From Pythium myriotylum (lineage: Eukaryota; Oomycota; Peronosporomycetes; Pythiales; Pythiaceae), in the NCBI GenBank assembly GCA_023091665.1, contig JALJCQ010000011.1, forward strand, positions 248,001 to 312,000: a stretch of DNA of 64,000 nucleotides. The letters run 5' to 3'. The notes under the pieces are model-generated. The model worked only from the letters and a program-made list of their open reading frames with translations, was not told the DNA's origin and searched no databases. A program made the translations under genes and the position numbers. Below, one piece after another: positions 60,136 through 64,000 of the stretch; the stretch's first letter is position 1; each line of letters opens with the position of its first letter.

Positions 60136-61998
60136 TTAGTTGATGTGAATGCGACGCACGTGGCGACCGTCAGCCTTCATGGCCGTGCGAGAGTGGATAA
60201 GAGAGATGTTATCCGCGAACACATATTCGCCCTTGGTCCACGCGTGCGCGTAACAGTATTTGGGATCGTAGAGCTTTGGCACCAAAAGCTTCTCCACGTA
60301 CTTGGCGACTTCGTCGACCTTCCCCTCACCTGGCTCGAAGCCCTGAGAACGGACAGTCATTGGAGTTGTCTTGGTCTTCTCGGGCCCCCACGGCTCGTGG
60401 TACCGGAGGATTTCTTTACCAGTCACATGGTGCTTCATGATGACTGGCGACACGTGGGAGTGCTCGTGGTAGTCGAAGATGCCTGCGTTGTACACGAGTG
60501 TGGCCTCACTCAGTCGTTGGCGCTCTTCTCTGGCCAGATCTTCGATGATCGGGTTTGTGTGCGCAAAAAGGGTAAGCCCTGACTCCTCGGGCTTGGAGTC
60601 CGGACCAGACGGATAGGCCTCGACGCAGTGGAAGAGCTGGTACAGCGAGACGTCGCCGAGTTCCGTGGAGTCCGGATGCTTCTTCTTAAACAAACCGTCG
60701 AAGTGCATGGGCATGGCCTCGAGCGTCTGTGCGCTCAGCTTCGTGTCAGGCGTTTGCTTGAGCTCGAAGACGCTTCCCCATGGCCAGTACACAACCTCTC
60801 CCATGCGGAGCGACGCCGTCTCAAGCTCTTCACTCGTGTGCTGGTGGAATCCTTGCACGCTCACGACCCCGTGCTTGCAAATCAGCGCGCGCAAGCTCTC
60901 CACGGGGACATCCATCAGCGTTGGCGGCGAGTATGACTCGCCCGCATCCTTCGGCACGCGCGCCTTGATGACCAGATGGAGAGGGTTGTGGATGAACTCG
61001 ACGTTCAGCGGCTCCCACGCAGCGTAGAGATCTTGTTCCTTCTCCTTGAATCCCCACGCTCGGCCGCGCTTGAACACCAACTCGTACTTGGACTTGTCGA
61101 CACTTCCTAGATCCATAGTATGGATCGTGCCATCTAGGTCCTCGCAGATCACCGAGTGCCACGGCGTGCGTGGAACACCGTACTTCGCCTGAGGGATGAG
61201 ACGCACGCCGAACTTGGGGCCGGCATTGTCGTACAAGTGGATCGACAGACGCACCGCGAGCGGGTAGACATGGTCCACGAGCGTCGAGAAGGCCACGTTG
61301 CGCGCCATCATGCTTTTGGCGATCGCACCAATGCGCTTAGACGCTGCCGAGGAGGACATGGTGGCCCACTGTGGAGCGAGGTCTTTCTTGAGAAACTTGC
61401 GGAACGATCGATAGGTCTGCAGTAGCCCAGCATCGGCGTTGATACGTGTGTCCATGTCGAGGCCACGGACCCCAAATCGCTGCGAAATCTCCTGAATCGG
61501 GTTGTTCGACTTGGCGTGGTTCTCAAGGCCATCAAAGCGGATGTGCGTGTGGCCCGCGTCTTTGACCATCTCCCGAAGCTCACGCTTGTACGCTTGAAGG
61601 TCTTCAAACGGTACGCCGAGGAGATCGTTGAAGACCCGACCGTCGCTGAAGATGGTGACGTGGCAGCCAGGCGGGTACGCTTGCTCCACGGCTACTGCGA
61701 GCTTTTCGAGGCGCTCGAGGGCGATCTCTTCGCCTCGGTCCGGCAAGCGACCGAGCACCTTCTCATCGCGGTTGGGTGACTTGAACGGGAACGCCGGAAG
61801 CACGAGGTTAATTGGCTCGCCGCGACCAATGATATCCTTGAGCTTCTCAGTCAATTTCGCCTTGCCTTCTGCCTCGAAACGATCGAGTCCCGGCTCTTCG
61901 TACGAGCTCTGGAGTGGGGCGAGTTCACTCAGGAAGTGGGCGATGACAGAGTCTGAGGTGATGGAAGCAAGGGACGAGGTCGGAGTGTTGGGAGACAT
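60136..61998 (-). CDS. Isocyanide synthase (DIT1/PvcA) fused to TauD-type Fe(II)/2OG dioxygenase
   Basis: 620 residues from ATG 61998 (GCCATGTC context; the upstream open frame looks non-coding). The N-terminal 300 residues belong to the pyoverdine/dityrosine synthesis family: INLVLPAFPFKSPNRDEKVLG near 63-82, TIFSDGRVFND at 115-125, HIRFDGLE near 152-159 and YGVPRTPWHSV at 273-283. These enzymes turn an amino-acid amine into an isocyanide, using ribulose-5-phosphate in characterised bacteria. Residues 360-620 are a TauD/PvcB-like dioxygenase: MHFDGLF supplies HxD (H432, D434) and LIHSR supplies the distal His (H602), with a basic RRIHIN end. One chain would make an isocyanide and then oxidise, desaturate or decarboxylate it. 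No further pathway gene is seen nearby; the domain is intact and intronless. Confidence 0.85.
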   Translation of the reverse strand: MSPNTPTSSLASITSDSVIAHFLSELAPLQSSYEEPGLDRFEAEGKAKLTEKLKDIIGRGEPINLVLPAFPFKSPNRDEKVLGRLPDRGEEIALERLEKLAVAVEQAYPPGCHVTIFSDGRVFNDLLGVPFEDLQAYKRELREMVKDAGHTHIRFDGLENHAKSNNPIQEISQRFGVRGLDMDTRINADAGLLQTYRSFRKFLKKDLAPQWATMSSSAASKRIGAIAKSMMARNVAFSTLVDHVYPLAVRLSIHLYDNAGPKFGVRLIPQAKYGVPRTPWHSVICEDLDGTIHTMDLGSVDKSKYELVFKRGRAWGFKEKEQDLYAAWEPLNVEFIHNPLHLVIKARVPKDAGESYSPPTLMDVPVESLRALICKHGVVSVQGFHQHTSEELETASLRMGEVVYWPWGSVFELKQTPDTKLSAQTLEAMPMHFDGLFKKKHPDSTELGDVSLYQLFHCVEAYPSGPDSKPEESGLTLFAHTNPIIEDLAREERQRLSEATLVYNAGIFDYHEHSHVSPVIMKHHVTGKEILRYHEPWGPEKTKTTPMTVRSQGFEPGEGKVDEVAKYVEKLLVPKLYDPKYCYAHAWTKGEYVFADNISLIHSRTAMKADGRHVRRIHIN

Positions 61999-64000
61999 GG
62001 CAACTTCCAAATTGGTCTCAGAGGAAATGTCTTGGTGTAGTTGGATCAAATCGAAAAATGAATCTTGCGGGGCATCAATCTCCAGGATGCAATGAACCGC
62101 GTCGACAGCCCTGCGAGATTCTGCAACGAGTAGCTGATACGATGGCACCTCAAAGTTTCCTCCACGACAGAAGTAACTTTGAAGCAACTGGATCTGAGAA
62201 GTGTACCAAATCAACTCGATTCATACCATACTAAATCACTCTGAGAAATGGATCGACCATAGTGGGTGCAATTGGACTCGTGCACGGAGAGACACATGAG
62301 ACCAATCCGATTCATGCCAAACGAAATCACTCCAAGAGGTAGATGTGATCATATCATACGACGGTGTACAGGTAGGCTTGGTGCTCCGTGTGCATGAGCG
62401 TACGAAAGCACCCTGAGGTTTTGCTATTCAATGTCTATTGATGCGGTAGAAACATACGTCGACGATTGATGATGATGATGAAAGTTGGAGTCGATGTCAA
62501 CAGCTACGTTAATCATTGGTATGTTGCGGTAGGTGAAGCACGGTATTCGTCCATCCTTTCTTTATGCATGGTGTATCGTACTTTAGTCGTCGTGGTCACA
62601 CGAGCTATTAATACTGTGTCTCACAAATTGACTTGCAGAGCACCGTATCCTCAAATTCAGACGGTCGGCTTGAAGCACGTGTGGACATTGCATCATTACT
62701 CCATACTGGGCAAGCGAATCGTTCTTGTTTTCACGTCGGTCCAATCAGCAAACAGGAGACCAGCGAGTCAGACGAAGTTTAGAGAAGCAGATGCTTATTC
62801 GTAATCACCAAGTGGTGACAGTGGAATCTGTGACAGATCCCGTACCACGCGAATTGGGTACATACTGTACTGCTGGATGATCCAACCGCTTCTGTCCGAT
62901 CGTCAAATTGCTGAACTTCGGCAGTCTGTCTTCCTGTGGACAATACGCGCCAGGTGGGCCATCTCGGCACTATGCGTCCATACAATTTCGCTGACCTGCA
63001 CTGTACGCAGTCTACACCGCAAAGTGGGCAACAAGTTCATCTGCAGGTGCCCAAGTGTCGCAGCAATCCATTCGTTTTCATGTTTATCCAAAGTAGGAGC
63101 GTCAGGGATCGAATTTCTTTCCGATCACAGCTGGAGACTGCCGTTCTGTAGTAGCGTACTGCACAGTATCGTCGCATCCAAGCTCAAAGGTACCACAGGT
63201 CTGGTTTCGCAATTATCAGCGGCATGGATGGCGTTTGTCAAGAGTTGGTCGTGCTCGATCAAACGTACGCAAGCAAAGTGATGTGCACCGACACCACTGC
63301 TCATCATCTTGGTGACGTTAACACCTTCCTTCCGTTGCACCGTTGAAACGTTGCAGCTCTGACATTTTGAATACAGTAGTCAGAGTAGCGTAAAAGGGCT
63401 GCCTTCAAACGCATTGAAGGCAGCCCTTTCACGCTATTCTTAATAGCCTTGTGTTCTATACTCGCTTATGAACTACATAAACATACTCGTTGCAAACGGT
63501 GGTCGCTCGGTGATAGTAAATTTGGCATAGCGCAGAGTAACACAGCTAAGAGAAATGGATAGTTGATTGATTCGTGTGACGTCTATTGGTTTGCTCATAT
63601 AGAAACCTATAGCGGGTTCAAAGACCAGTGACTAGCAAGCTAGCGAGTAAAAGGGCAGATATTCCGGCAGAGTGTCTGTCGAGTGATGGCGATAGCAGTG
63701 GTGGGCCTCTCTCTGGGGCTACGCGACCTTGTTTGCTTGCCAGGAGACTACAGGATGCAGTCGAGTGGGTTGATCGTGGCGTAGTCGTTGCGGAGCCGAG
63801 CAACGACCATGATCGGTAAACTCCTCCGTGCCCTTTGCAGGGCCCTGTCGAGGTGCTGAATGTCGGTGAGCAGTCGACGGCACTTCGTTCGTTCACTCCG
63901 ATCCCATCGACGAAGTCGAGGGATGTCTTCTCCAGCTCGTCCACACGGATGTAGCGAGCTTCTGGTACCGGTCGAACCTCACGGCTCGCCAGCGTCTTGC
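61999..64000. other. Right end of window, no supportable gene
   Basis: 2 kb. The stretch upstream of the isocyanide synthase should contain its promoter. At 63620-63940 minus-strand frames are rich in Ser/Thr and could be retroelement debris, but I cannot name a domain. Contains the hairpin at 63383-63439. Confidence 0.3.
63383..63439. repeat. 26-bp hairpin with two mismatches, 5-nt loop
   Basis: Arms 63383-63408 and 63414-63439 are inverse complements except at two positions; the loop is ACGCA. The core AAAGGGCTGCCTTCAA is perfect. Confidence 0.9.

Noticed and set aside
63618..63944. Minus-strand frame as a retroelement gene
   Set aside because: Composition suggests debris, but I can align no protease, integrase or reverse transcriptase motif to it.

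Overview
The window looks like nuclear DNA of a plant-associated oomycete (Phytophthora/Pythium-type stramenopile). Grounds: short GT-AG introns of about 60-90 nt in otherwise intron-poor, GC-rich genes; PH-DEP-FYVE-GAF and other mosaic signalling proteins; an EPIC-like secreted cystatin; a secreted protein with an RxLR-like motif; a flagellar SHIPPO-repeat protein; and a multicopy family of secreted bacterial-type solute-binding proteins. The species cannot be fixed from the sequence.

Positions 1-28 kb are a compact housekeeping block: a NIPA-type Mg2+ transporter (left end cut), a RIX1/PELP1-like nucleolar protein, the GINS subunit PSF1 (six exons resolved), a PH-DEP-FYVE-GAF protein, an unknown protein, a membrane prolyl-4-hydroxylase with a large insertion, an SLC35F6-like transporter, a 1694-residue EF-hand/dsRBD-like/ankyrin/TRAF-Zn/Gly-rich mosaic, a predicted acylated CAMK-like kinase, mitochondrial ATP synthase subunit b, a SHIPPO protein, a coiled-coil protein, an LPLAT acyltransferase and a predicted myristoylated EF-hand protein. 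Several are divergent pairs on short shared promoters.

Positions 28-50 kb are accessory. Two small secreted, GPI-type genes (glycine-rich with RVLR; cystatin) lead into an expanded family of secreted periplasmic-binding-protein-like genes: one single copy (30.3-31.4 kb), one inverted copy (32.7-33.8 kb), a tandem array with exact 3242-bp period carrying three copies (35.8-43.4 kb), a 29-codon 3' fragment fused at the array end, and a diverged copy with a broken start and an internal duplication (48.6-49.9 kb). Transposon debris lies among them: a MULE-type N-terminal fragment, a dead RNase H domain, a 0.54-kb element with inverted ends and a pogo-like element with TA duplications.

Positions 52.1-58.0 kb hold a large MULE-type element: FAR1-like DNA-binding domain, DDE transposase with SWIM finger, and a second ORF ending in a Ulp1/C48 protease. 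The Ulp1 domain is interrupted by about 1 kb resembling exocyst Sec10, a possible host-gene capture. At 60.1-62.0 kb is an isocyanide synthase (DIT1/PvcA family) fused to a TauD-type Fe(II)/2OG dioxygenase, a natural-product enzyme. The remaining right end has no gene I can support, only small inverted repeats. Exon boundaries come from reading splice signals and frames and have not been checked against transcripts.
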